Shown here: in pieces, positions 26,401 through 34,735 of the stretch | Numbering within the stretch: the first letter of the stretch is position 1 | Layout: each line of letters begins with the position of its first letter | Assembly: GCF_963556105.2 (NCBI RefSeq) | Contig: NZ_OY829947.1 | Span: 25,743-89,742, forward strand | Length of the DNA stretch: 64,000 bases | Direction: 5' to 3' | Origin: an uncultured Tolumonas sp. | GTDB taxonomy: Bacteria > Pseudomonadota > Gammaproteobacteria > Enterobacterales > Aeromonadaceae | Notes under the pieces: model-generated | What the model saw: only the letters and a program-made list of their open reading frames with translations | What the model was told of the DNA's origin: nothing | Database searches by the model: none | Program-made: the position numbers and the translations under genes

Positions 26401-27408
26401 TTAGACAGGAACCACCGGTGTCACCGAATAACGACGTACCAATGTTGGAATAAACAAATTAGTCACATCCGGTGCTGGCTCACCGTGCGCTAACGCAATG
26501 GCTAAACGAGCTGCTTGGGTTGCCATATCAATGACCGGATATCGAATGGTCGTTAAATGCGGCTGCAAATAGTTGGCAATCAACACATCATCAAACCCAA
26601 TAACAGAGATCTGTGTCGGTACCTGAATTCCATTATCAGACAATGCAGACAATGCCCCCGCCGCCATCGGGTCGTTATAACAGACAATTCCCGTCACTTT
26701 ACGGCCTTGATTTAACAGCTCAACCACAGCCCGCTCACCACCAATTTCATCGGGTGTTCCCTGAATGATCAATCGCTCATCGACCGGAATGCCATGCTGC
26801 GTTAAGGCATCAATATAACCCTGCTGACGCTCAAAAGCATCCGCAATTCGATATGACGATGACAAGAAAGCAATGGACCTATGCCCTTGTTGAATAAGGT
26901 GATTTGTTGCCAACTCAGCGCCAAAGCGATTATCTAAATTGATACAGCGCGACTCATAACCTGGCACCGTCCGGTTGATCATTACCATACCCGGCACATG
27001 CGCCATAAAATGCTGAAGCTCTTCATCGGAGAGCATCATGGCATGCACGACAATGCCGGCACACTGATGTCGTAATAGTTGCTCAATGGCTTTCCGTTCC
27101 CGCTTGGCATCATGATAGCTGTTCCCGACCAGCAAAAAATTACCGGTGGCATACGCAACCTGATCGACGGCTTTGACCATAATGCCAAAAAAGGGGGATG
27201 ACACGTCACCCACCACAATGCCCAAGGTTTCATTACCCTGATGCGATAATGCGCGCGCATTCGCATTGGGATGATATTTCAGCTCATCCATCGCTTTTTT
27301 CACTGCTTCCCGCGACTCCGGGCTCGTTTTCGGTGAGCTATTCAGTACGCGGGAAACGGTCGCCACCGACACACCCGCCAGACGAGCAACATCTTTGATG
27401 GTCGCCAT
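26401..27408 (-). CDS. galR: Galactose repressor, LacI family
   Basis: DNA-binding repressor, 335 aa, very close to E. coli GalR/GalS. The ATG at 27408 gives the family start MATIKDVARLAGVSVATVSR, the helix-turn-helix. SPKTSPESREAV and the hinge helix YHPNANARALS follow. The periplasmic-binding-protein-like core has VGDVSSPFFGIMVKAVDQVA, MVMINRTVPGYESRCINLD and SVIGFDDVLIANYLQPHLTT. GGAG lies 11 bases upstream of the start. The gene follows no other minus-strand gene and has its own upstream region with an operator (27621), so autoregulation is likely. The three operators of matching type in the window define its likely targets. Galactose is the expected inducer. Confidence 0.93.
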   Translation of the reverse strand: MATIKDVARLAGVSVATVSRVLNSSPKTSPESREAVKKAMDELKYHPNANARALSHQGNETLGIVVGDVSSPFFGIMVKAVDQVAYATGNFLLVGNSYHDAKRERKAIEQLLRHQCAGIVVHAMMLSDEELQHFMAHVPGMVMINRTVPGYESRCINLDNRFGAELATNHLIQQGHRSIAFLSSSYRIADAFERQQGYIDALTQHGIPVDERLIIQGTPDEIGGERAVVELLNQGRKVTGIVCYNDPMAAGALSALSDNGIQVPTQISVIGFDDVLIANYLQPHLTTIRYPVIDMATQAARLAIALAHGEPAPDVTNLFIPTLVRRYSVTPVVPV

Positions 27409-27620
27409 AAATTGTGAGTCTCCACCTAAAATCAATTAATTCGCTTTGGAAGCAATACTTCCATAATTCATGTGACTATTTTCCTGTTTCACAACAACAA
27501 AGCTATAGTTTTGACTGCTTTTATTGTCAGAACAGTAAATTATCTCGCTTATTCGTATCGTTTTTTGCCAGATGAGCATCATTAATGGATAAAGAAATAT
27601 CATAAATCAGCCCCTTCAAA

Positions 27621-27634
27621 TGTAATCGATTACA
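27621..27634. promoter_or_regulatory. Perfect GalR operator between galR and cvfB
   Basis: TGTAATCGATTACA is a perfect 14-bp palindrome matching TGTAANCGNTTACA. It lies 213 bp upstream of galR and 103 bp upstream of the divergent RNA-binding-protein gene. It could serve autoregulation of galR. Nothing else was recognised in this 328-bp gap. Confidence 0.72.
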
Positions 27635-27736
27635 CAAATGAGATACATCCTGTGTCGTAAAAATCCCCGACGCCTAGTTTGAAGTGCTATCATTCCGTTT
27701 TATTTGTTATGTAAATTTGTCGAAGAGAACAACACT

Positions 27737-28564
27737 ATGATCCAACTTGGCCGCATGAATTCCCTCCCCATTATTAAACTCGATGAAAAAGGCGCCTGGT
27801 TGGATGCAGATGATTTAGGCCAAGTGTTTGTGCCACAAAGCCAGTTGCCAGAAGCAATCAAAGTCGGCAGCACACTGGCCGTATTCCCTTATCTTGACGG
27901 CGATAGTGAACTGGTCATCAGCGCCGACAAACCGCTGGCGCAAGTTGGCGAATTTGCCGGTATGAAAGTGATCTCCGCCAGCCGTATTGGTGCCTTCCTC
28001 GATTGGGGTTTGAAGAAAGACTTGTTTGTGCCAGCCAATGAACAGGCCAAACCAATGCAAACTGGCCACACCTATGTGGTCTATGTTTATCTCGATCGCG
28101 AAAGTCGCCCAACCGCCACCAGTCGCCTCGATCATTACCTGAGCATTGAAATGCCACGTTATGAACCGTGGGAAGAGGTGGATCTGCTGATCTGTGAGCA
28201 AACCGATCTTGGCTATAAAGTGATCGTAAATAAAAAATTCTGGGGCCTGATTTTCTACAACGAAATTTTCACAACCATTAAAATCGGTCAGCGCACCAAA
28301 GGCTATATCAAAAAAATTCACGAAGATGGCAAGCTGGATGTCACGCTGAATAAACCCGGTCTAGCACGTAAAGATGAAGCCGGTGAGAAAATACTGGCGC
28401 GTCTGCAAAAACAAGGTGGTTTCTTGCCTGTTGGTGACAAGAGTTCACCCGAGTTGATTTACTCTCAGTTCAGCATGAGTAAAGGCACGTTTAAGAAAGC
28501 CATTGGTGGCCTGTTTAAGCAAGGACTGATCGTCATTGAAAGTGACGGCATCCGGCTGGTTTAA
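27737..28564 (+). CDS. S1-type RNA-binding protein, CvfB/YitL family
   Basis: Cytoplasmic protein, 275 aa, with serial S1-like domains and a C-terminal winged helix. The ATG at 27737 has AGAG upstream; the frame extends to 27704 without support. The N-terminal OB domains include FVPQSQLPEAIKVGSTLAVF, and the S1 core shows GAFLDWGLKKDLFVPANEQ and LDVTLNKPG. The winged helix at the end reads SQFSMSKGTFKKAIGGLFKQ. The family is broadly conserved. CvfB affects virulence gene expression and RNA metabolism in Staphylococcus, but the role in proteobacteria is not settled. It ends at a strong terminator. Confidence 0.88.
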   Translation: MIQLGRMNSLPIIKLDEKGAWLDADDLGQVFVPQSQLPEAIKVGSTLAVFPYLDGDSELVISADKPLAQVGEFAGMKVISASRIGAFLDWGLKKDLFVPANEQAKPMQTGHTYVVYVYLDRESRPTATSRLDHYLSIEMPRYEPWEEVDLLICEQTDLGYKVIVNKKFWGLIFYNEIFTTIKIGQRTKGYIKKIHEDGKLDVTLNKPGLARKDEAGEKILARLQKQGGFLPVGDKSSPELIYSQFSMSKGTFKKAIGGLFKQGLIVIESDGIRLV

Positions 28565-28588
28565 CCCGGTCTTAGAAAATAATGATAA

Positions 28589-28622
28589 AAAAGCCCGGGC
28601 AGTAATATCTCCGGGCTTTTTT
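28589..28622. terminator. Terminator after cvfB
   Basis: AAAAGCCCGG (28589-28598) pairs with CCGGGCTTTT (28611-28620) and continues into further T. Its symmetric A and T runs let it act in both directions, for cvfB and for the convergent unknown gene at 28647. Confidence 0.88.
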
Positions 28623-28646
28623 ATAACCAGCCATACCAAAATTAGA

Positions 28647-29123
28647 TCACCCTCTGGCACCAAACCGGTATTTATCCGAAACCACATCCGCTTCAATACT
28701 TGATGATTTGTTCATTGATCTGATTAAAAACGAATGTTTCACATTAAAATACGTTAACAATTCCTGCACCAATGGCTTATTGTCGGGGTCAACAGCAACA
28801 GAAATACAGCTGGCAATACATTCAATCATACGCGGCGCCAACCACGGGTCGACAACCTGAGTTACCAGCGCATTTTCTTTTATTACCTTTGAAATACGTT
28901 CACTTTGACTCAGCATTTCAATGAGTTGATCGGACGTATAATTATTTGAAGAGATAATCGGCTCAGACACTGCCGAAGCTTTTAGTGCCAGGTAAGACAA
29001 AAAATGTGCAGATAACTTATATTCTTCCGCATATTCAAGGAAGTAATTGATTTGTGTCTCTTTATCCCATAAACGAGCTGAAACCAGCTCGTCGTATTGC
29101 TGTTTTGCTCCGTTCACGTGCAT
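28647..29123 (-). CDS. Unrecognised protein, paralogue 1 of a tandem pair
   Basis: Cytoplasmic protein of 158 aa, not recognised. It is mostly helical and has no signal or membrane segment. It is a clear paralogue of the next gene upstream (29322-29813). Shared blocks are WDKxTQIxxFLEYxxEYKL, HFLSYLxLK, IISS with YxxxQLIE, SERIS/NERIS with IKEN-LVT, and LxTYFNxxH. The ATG at 29123 has GAGGGG about 5 bases upstream. The two genes lie on the same strand with a 198-bp gap. Base composition is visibly AT-richer than the flanking cvfB and purC, which fits acquired or fast-evolving accessory genes. The function cannot be named. Confidence 0.75.
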   Translation of the reverse strand: MHVNGAKQQYDELVSARLWDKETQINYFLEYAEEYKLSAHFLSYLALKASAVSEPIISSNNYTSDQLIEMLSQSERISKVIKENALVTQVVDPWLAPRMIECIASCISVAVDPDNKPLVQELLTYFNVKHSFLIRSMNKSSSIEADVVSDKYRFGARG

Positions 29124-29321
29124 TACTCCCCTCTTTTGCGCATTAAAATCACCTTCATTGGTCTCAATGAACGACTAAAAAGGTTAAATGCAAATCCGGT
29201 GCCGGAGCGCACGCTTTTGGTGAAAGAGATGTTTAAAGCAGGAATGCACTATTCCTGCTATTTTTCAGAGCAGAATCAACGGGTAAAAAGAGCACCAACA
29301 TGCCGATTATATTTCGGTCAA

Positions 29322-29813
29322 TTATCCGAAATTAGCATAGCGGCTGAAGATACTGTCAAAATACGCATCACCATCTAATGGCTGAGATTTCGCAGTTTTC
29401 TTTTTTTGCGACGGTTGAATAAACGAGGCATGACGCAGATTAAAATAAGTCACTAATTCTTTTTCCAACCGCTCGTCTTCAGGTTCTAACGCCACTGAAA
29501 GCGATTCTTTAACACATTTAGCGATATTTGCTTTCGTCCACGGGCTTTCATCTTTCGTCACTAACGAATTTTCTTTGATAATTTCAGAAATACGTTCATT
29601 TTTAACGATTATTTCAATGAGTTGTTCAGTTGAATACTCTTTAGAGGAAATAATGGCACTGGGCGTTGCAATTGGTTTTAAGCCTAAATAAGACAAGAAA
29701 TGGTCCGCAAGTTTATATTCGTCAATATACTCAAGAAAAAAACTGATTTGTGTATCTTTATCCCAGGCGCGTTCCACTAATAGTGCTTCATATGACTGCT
29801 TTGTACTACTCAC
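29322..29813 (-). CDS. Unrecognised protein, paralogue 2 of a tandem pair
   Basis: Cytoplasmic protein of about 163 aa, not recognised. The GTG at 29813 is preferred because AAGGGG stands 6 bases upstream, whereas the ATG at 29819 directly touches that sequence and a TTG further up (29834) has no support. From GTG the N-terminus MSSTKQSYEALL lines up with the paralogue's start (GAKQQYDEL). It is longer at the C-terminus than its partner: a basic stretch (QKKKTAKSQ) is followed by FDSIFSRYANFG, while the partner ends KYRFGARG. Predicted to be largely alpha-helical. Confidence 0.72.
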   Translation of the reverse strand: MSSTKQSYEALLVERAWDKDTQISFFLEYIDEYKLADHFLSYLGLKPIATPSAIISSKEYSTEQLIEIIVKNERISEIIKENSLVTKDESPWTKANIAKCVKESLSVALEPEDERLEKELVTYFNLRHASFIQPSQKKKTAKSQPLDGDAYFDSIFSRYANFG

Positions 29814-29927
29814 AAACATCCCCTTAATATTCAATACATCAATAGGTTAGCTGAACCAATGCAGCAGTATGCTTTTGCGCAATAATATTACGACTGATTC
29901 ATCTGTAGCTATTGAGGATATTAAAAA

Positions 29928-30041
29928 ATGAGAACACAGTCAGTTTGTGATAAATATCTCGCTGATATTTTGATTATTTTCCTGCCAAAAGCGTCAAATA
30001 ACTCTCTTTTTTGTTATCAAAAAGAAAGGAAAACGTTGTGA
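29928..30041 (+). CDS. Possible 37-residue small ORF before purC
   Basis: ATG at 29928 with GAGG 10 bases upstream opens a 37-codon frame (starting MRTQSVCDKYLADILIIFLP) that stops 73 bp before purC. Its middle is hydrophobic. It could be a small protein or a leader peptide. There is no conservation evidence, so this is tentative. Confidence 0.2.
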   Translation: MRTQSVCDKYLADILIIFLPKASNNSLFCYQKERKTL

Positions 30042-30042
30042 A
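30027..30042. promoter_or_regulatory. Weak PurR-like box upstream of purC
   Basis: AGGAAAACGTTGTGAA shares the AAACGTT core and about 11 of 15 informative positions with the PurR operator. It lies 73 bp upstream of the purC start. The gene fits; the sequence match is only fair. Confidence 0.3.
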
Positions 30043-30114
30043 TAGTGTTGCATCGAAGTGATTCTGCTACAATTCAGCCCTTCCCATCAGCCTATATCTA
30101 TAGAAAGGAACTCT

Positions 30115-31221
30115 ATGAGCCTTGCAGATAAAGTCCTTGCGGTAAATGACGATTTACCAATTCGCACTGATAAACCAGTCCACTCCGGTAAAGTACGCAG
30201 CGTGTACTGGTTGACTGCTGAAGACAGCGCCCGTTTGATCCGTGAAAAAGGTTACGATGTGCCTGCCGATGCGCCGCTGGCCATTATGGTGATCAGTGAT
30301 CGTATCTCTGCTTTCGATTGCATTTGGCAAGGTGAAGATGGCTTAAACGGCGTACCTGGTAAAGGTGCTGCGCTTAACGCTATTTCTAATCACTGGTTTA
30401 AGCTGTTCAAACAACAAGGCCTGGCTGATAGCCATATTCTGGATATCCCGCATCCCTTTGTTTGGATCGTGCAAAAAGCACGTCCAGTGATGGTTGAAGC
30501 GATTGCTCGCCAATACATCACGGGTTCGATGTGGCGCGCTTACAGCAAAGGCGAACGTGAATTCTGTGGTATTACGCTGCCTGAAGGGCTGCAAAAAGAG
30601 CAAAAACTGCCGGAAACACTGATCACCCCGTCCACTAAAGGCATTCTGCGGGGCCTGGAAGGTGTACCAGAAGCAGATGACGTTAACGTTTCCCGTGCCG
30701 ATCTGGAACGTCATTATAAAGCCTTCAATTTCTTGAGCATTGCCGATATCGATCAGTATGAAAAATTACTGAAAGAAGGCTTCAATGTGATCAGCGATGC
30801 CTTAGCCGCGCTGGATGAAGTCTTTGTTGATACCAAATTTGAATTTGGTTACGTCAAAGATGCCGCCGGCAACGACAAGCTGATCTACATGGACGAAGTT
30901 GGTACCCCAGATAGTTCCCGTATTTGGGATGGTGCCGCTTATCGCGAAGGTAAGATCATTGAGCAATCGAAAGAAGGTTTCCGCCAATGGTTGCTGAACC
31001 ACTTCCCAGATCCGGATATTCTGCTCAATAAAGACCGTATGCCGGAACGTGCCGCACTGGCCCGCGACAACAAGTTGCCGGAAGCCGTTATGATGGATAT
31101 TTCCCGCACTTATGTCGGTATTGCGGAAAAGATCATCGGTCAGAAGCTGCATTTAAGCGAAAATCCGAAACAGGAAATCATCGATATTCTGCGCGAACAG
31201 TATCAACTGATTGCTGAGTAA
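30115..31221 (+). CDS. purC: SAICAR synthase (phosphoribosylaminoimidazole-succinocarboxamide synthase)
   Basis: Joins aspartate to CAIR using ATP in purine biosynthesis. 368 aa, the long form seen in Vibrio, Shewanella and Aeromonas, not the 237-aa form of E. coli. The ATG at 30115 has AAAGGA 7 bases upstream. Conserved motifs are [66 protein letters not shown] and [14 protein letters not shown]. The last is the nucleotide- and metal-binding region (DEV.TPDSSR). Monocistronic, ending at a small hairpin. Confidence 0.96.
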   Translation: MSLADKVLAVNDDLPIRTDKPVHSGKVRSVYWLTAEDSARLIREKGYDVPADAPLAIMVISDRISAFDCIWQGEDGLNGVPGKGAALNAISNHWFKLFKQQGLADSHILDIPHPFVWIVQKARPVMVEAIARQYITGSMWRAYSKGEREFCGITLPEGLQKEQKLPETLITPSTKGILRGLEGVPEADDVNVSRADLERHYKAFNFLSIADIDQYEKLLKEGFNVISDALAALDEVFVDTKFEFGYVKDAAGNDKLIYMDEVGTPDSSRIWDGAAYREGKIIEQSKEGFRQWLLNHFPDPDILLNKDRMPERAALARDNKLPEAVMMDISRTYVGIAEKIIGQKLHLSENPKQEIIDILREQYQLIAE

Positions 31222-31236
31222 GTCGATTGAATCATG

Positions 31237-31258
31237 GGGAGCGTAAGCTCCCTATTTA
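31237..31258 (+). terminator. Hairpin after purC
   Basis: GGGAGC (31237-31242) pairs with GCTCCC (31247-31252) around a GTAA tetraloop and is followed by TATTTATA. A short but probable terminator 15 bases after the purC stop. Confidence 0.6.
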
Positions 31259-31270
31259 TATCAGCGAAAA

Positions 31271-31284
31271 CACCTTAATTGGTG
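31271..31284. promoter_or_regulatory. NtrC-like inverted repeat with an altered spacer
   Basis: CACC-TTAATT-GGTG, flanked by A and C-A, resembles NtrC enhancer sites (GCACC-N5-GGTGC) but has one extra spacer base and lacks the first G. It lies about 215 bp upstream of the sigma-54 promoter at 31485. The rest of this 315-bp gap holds no recognised feature. Confidence 0.3.
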
Positions 31285-31484
31285 CATTCGAATCACCTCC
31301 CGCATCAAATTATTTTCCGCCGCCAACAGTTCCCCCTACCAACCACCAATAATGGGCAATCCCTGTCTTTAGCAAGCCCCATTATCGTGCAAGCTTTCGT
31401 ACGCACAGGCAGAAGAGGCATATATCTTAATGATTTATAACGATGTAGCCGATATTAACCTTAAAATTGAGATTCAAGCTGCTC

Positions 31485-31500
31485 TGGCATGACCCTTGCG
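31485..31500 (+). promoter_or_regulatory. Sigma-54 (RpoN) promoter of the ATP-grasp/Anbu operon
   Basis: TGGCATG-ACCC-TTGCG matches the -24/-12 consensus TGGCACG-N4-TTGCW at nearly all positions, with exactly 10 bases between the invariant GG (31486-31487) and GC (31498-31499). The predicted start is near 31511, about 26 bases before the first gene's ATG. Sigma-54 use suggests nitrogen-related or other enhancer-protein control. Confidence 0.65.
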
Positions 31501-31536
31501 TTAGTTATATAACAAGGAAGTCCCGAGGAGACAGTT

Positions 31537-32974
31537 ATGCTGAAAGTCCACCTACCGGGTCCCGGGTTATACGATGAAATGTTACAACCTGACGGACAAT
31601 GCCGAAGCCATTACGATACCTACTGGCAATGGCTGACCCGAACTGACGAAAAAACGATTAAACAGAAACAAGAAGAAGCAAATCTGCTGTTCCACCGAGT
31701 TGGCATCACGTTCAACGTTTACGGTGAAGAAGACGGCGCAGAACGACTTATCCCTTTCGATAATATCCCACGCATCATTCCTGCCAGCGAATGGCAACAG
31801 CTTGATAAAGGCATTCGCCAACGCGTTACCGCGCTTAATGCATTCTTACATGACATCTATCACGAAACAGCACATCTTGAAAGCCGGCGTTATTCCTGCG
31901 GCACAAGTGCTGGCTAACGCGCAATACCAGCCCTGCATGCAAGGCGTAGATCTGCACCGCAACACCTATGCGCACATCACGGGTGTAGACATGATCCGCA
32001 ACCATGATGGCAGTTATTACGTGCTGGAAGATAATCTGCGTACGCCTTCTGGCGTCTCTTACATGCTGGAAAACCGCAAGATGATGATGCGGTTATTTCC
32101 TGAATTGTTCCGCCAGCAACGGATTGCACCGGTAGAACGTTACCCAGCGTTACTGCTGCAAACATTACGCGAAAGCAGCCCCGTCGATAACCCTAACGTG
32201 GTGGTCATGACGCCGGGTCGCTTCAATAGCGCTTATTTTGAACACAGCTTCTTAGCACAACAGATGGGTGTCGAACTGGTTGAAAGCGCCGATCTGATGG
32301 TGCGTGATGGCAAAGTGTTTATGCGCACCACCACTGGCCCACAACGTGTGGATGTCATTTATCGTCGCATCGATGATGCGTACCTCGATCCGCTAGCGTT
32401 TAACCCGACTTCACTGATCGGAGTACCAGGTTTACTCTCCGCTTATCGCTCTGGTGGCGTGGTGCTAGCCAATGCGATTGGTACCGGTGTCGCCGACGAT
32501 AAATCGATCTACCCGTATGTGCCGAACATGATCAAATTCTATCTGGATGAAGAGCCGATCTTACACAACGTACCGACTTGGCAATGCCGTGAGCAAGACG
32601 ATCTGCGTTATGTGCTGGAGCATTTAGATGAACTGGTGGTGAAAGAGGTTCATGGTGCCGGTGGTTATGGCATGTTGATCGGCCCATGCGCCAGCAAAGC
32701 AGAAATTGCCAAATTCCGCGAATTATTGAAAGCGCGCCCCGATAACTATATTGCGCAACCGACCCTTTCGCTTTCTACCTGCCCGACGTTTGTTGAGTCT
32801 GGGGTGGCGCCGCGTCACATTGATTTACGCCCATTTGTCTTAAGTGGTAAAGAAATCCGGCTGGTCCCTGGTGGTTTAACGCGCGTTGCGTTGACCGAAG
32901 GCTCGCTGGTTGTGAACTCCTCTCAGGGTGGTGGCACAAAAGATACCTGGGTTATGGAGGACAACTTATGTTAA
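31537..32974 (+). pseudogene. Circularly permuted ATP-grasp protein, interrupted by a frameshift
   Basis: Member of the circularly permuted ATP-grasp type 2 family (DUF404/DUF407), predicted to form amide bonds between peptides and amino groups. The first frame from ATG 31537 (GAGGAG upstream) reads normally to HDIYHE, then leaves the family sequence and stops at 31917. The family sequence resumes in the next frame as QHILKAGVIPAAQV and continues to 32974 (LEDNLRTPSGVSYMLENR, VIYRRIDDAYLDP, VVKEVHGAGGYGMLIGP). One extra A in the AAA at 31865-31867 explains the break. Restored length is about 478 aa, normal for the family. Its stop overlaps the next gene by 7 bases. Everything else is intact, so sequencing error or a very recent mutation are both possible. 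Confidence 0.85.
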
Positions 32975-33894
32975 GTCGTACCGCAAGTGAACTTTATTGG
33001 ATGGCCCGTTTTCTGGAACGTGCCGAAAACACCGCGCGTATGCTGGATGTTACGCAAACCATGTCGCTGATGCCGTTGATTGATGCCGACAACAGTGAAT
33101 TGATTGCGCCCCTCACCATTACCGGCACCCATGAACCGTTCATGGCGCGCTACAAAAATGTCAGCATGGATAATTTGCTGGCGTTTTTTGGGCTGGATGA
33201 AGAGAACCCAAGCAGCATCTTTAGTTGCATTCGCATGGCCCGAGATAACGCACATTCCGTGCGCGGCAAAATCCCATCTGAAGTATGGGAAAGCATCAAC
33301 GCGACCTGGCTGGAAATTAAAGCCTTACGCAAAAAAGGCATTAGTCATACCAGCGCACAGGCCTTCCTTGATTGGGTAAAAGAGCGCTCGCACCTGTTCC
33401 GTGGTGCCACGTTCGGCACAATCATGCGCGGTGATGTACTGTGGTTTATCCGCCTCGGCACATTCATTGAACGAGCGGACAATACCGCCCGTATTCTGGA
33501 TGTGAAATATCAGGTCATCCAGGAAGACGAAGATAGCGTGCGCGAGTTTTACCGCTGGAACGCGTTACTGCGCTCCGTCGGCGCGTATGAATCACATCAG
33601 ACGTTGTATAAAGGTTTATCACGCCAATCGGTCGCAGAGCTGCTGATCTTACGCAATGAAGTACCACGCTCGCTGCGCGCCAGCCTTGAAGAAGTTGAGC
33701 AATTATTGGCGCTTATTGAAGGTAATGCCGGCCATGAACCACGTCGTCTGACCACGGTGCTCAACGCAAACCTACGGTTTGGCAAAATTGAAGAAGTCTT
33801 CGCGGAAGGTGTTCATCAATATCTGACCCGATTCCTGAATGACATCGGTGCCATTGGACAAAGCATCCACAGAGCCTATCTGGAGGCCTTATGA
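32968..33894 (+). CDS. Alpha-E domain protein (DUF403)
   Basis: All-alpha protein of 308 aa that almost always accompanies circularly permuted ATP-grasp genes. Family hallmarks are the start MLSRTASELYWMARFLERAE with NTARMLDV, then RDNAHSVRGKIPSEVWESIN, and the internal repeat FIRLGTFIERADNTARILDV that mirrors the N-terminus. Its biochemical function is unknown; it is thought to work with the ATP-grasp enzyme. It overlaps the upstream gene by 7 bases and the downstream transglutaminase gene by 4 (ATGA), indicating coupled translation. Confidence 0.92.
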   Translation: MLSRTASELYWMARFLERAENTARMLDVTQTMSLMPLIDADNSELIAPLTITGTHEPFMARYKNVSMDNLLAFFGLDEENPSSIFSCIRMARDNAHSVRGKIPSEVWESINATWLEIKALRKKGISHTSAQAFLDWVKERSHLFRGATFGTIMRGDVLWFIRLGTFIERADNTARILDVKYQVIQEDEDSVREFYRWNALLRSVGAYESHQTLYKGLSRQSVAELLILRNEVPRSLRASLEEVEQLLALIEGNAGHEPRRLTTVLNANLRFGKIEEVFAEGVHQYLTRFLNDIGAIGQSIHRAYLEAL

Positions 33895-34691
33895 AATTAA
33901 CCATCGATCATCATACTCAATATCATTATGCCGAGATGGTACGTCACAGCACTCAATATCTGCGCCTGACGCCACAAACCTCGCAACGCCAACGCATTGT
34001 TAGCTGGCAATTAGATCTGCCTGAACAAGCCACCATTACGACAGATGGTTACGGTAACATATTGCATGTATTGAGCCTCGACACCCCGCATGAAACCATT
34101 CAGATCCATGCGCACGGTGAAGTCGAAATTCTGGAAGACGAATCAGATGATGCCATAGAGCTCATTTCGCCACTGACGTATCTGCGTAGTTCATCGTTGA
34201 CACATGCGACTGCACCAATACGTTTATTAGCACAACAACATCACGATGACAGCCAGCCACTCGTTGGTTTGCAGTCGCTGATGCAAGCCATTCTGGAAAA
34301 AATGCCTTATACCCCCGGTGCCACCGATGTTTCATTTTCTGCCGATGAAGCATTAGCCGCCAGAAATGGCGTGTGTCAGGATCACACACATGTATTTCTG
34401 GCTTGTTGCCGCAGCGTTGGCATTCCTGCCCGTTATGTCAGCGGTTATCTTTACACACCTGACAGTGCGCATGTCGCTATGCATGCCTGGGCTGAAGTGT
34501 GGCTGAACGATCGTTGGAATACCTTCGATATCACCAATAATACCTGCTCACCTAACCAGCATTTGAAATTGGCAGTCGGGATGGATTATCTGGATGCCTG
34601 CCCAGTCCGCGGTGTACGTTTTGGGGGCGGTAGTGAAGCCATGCAGGCAAAAGCGGCGGTAAATTTACTCGACGTGCAACAGCAACAATGA
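33891..34691 (+). CDS. Transglutaminase-like cysteine protease family protein
   Basis: Cytoplasmic protein of 266 aa with an N-terminal beta domain (LTIDHHTQYHYAEMVRHSTQ) and a transglutaminase-like core. The catalytic triad is visible: Cys162 in RNGVCQDHTH, His198 in VAMHAWAEVW and Asp213 in FDITNN. In this operon type it is thought to be a peptidase or amidase that reverses or processes products of the ATP-grasp enzyme; that is inference from gene context. The start codon overlaps the alpha-E gene stop. Confidence 0.92.
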   Translation: MKLTIDHHTQYHYAEMVRHSTQYLRLTPQTSQRQRIVSWQLDLPEQATITTDGYGNILHVLSLDTPHETIQIHAHGEVEILEDESDDAIELISPLTYLRSSSLTHATAPIRLLAQQHHDDSQPLVGLQSLMQAILEKMPYTPGATDVSFSADEALAARNGVCQDHTHVFLACCRSVGIPARYVSGYLYTPDSAHVAMHAWAEVWLNDRWNTFDITNNTCSPNQHLKLAVGMDYLDACPVRGVRFGGGSEAMQAKAAVNLLDVQQQQ

Positions 34692-34735
34692 TAGAAAGCT
34701 GTCACGCTGATGATTGAAGTATTAAGGGAAGCGAA

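Noticed and set aside
29097-29378. 93-codon plus-strand frame between the two paralogues
   Set aside because: It overlaps the ends of both minus-strand genes and shows no ribosome-binding site or family pattern.
31385-31410. Inverted GTGC...GCAC around 31387-31407 as an NtrC site
   Set aside because: The half-sites point the wrong way and the spacing does not fit NtrC.
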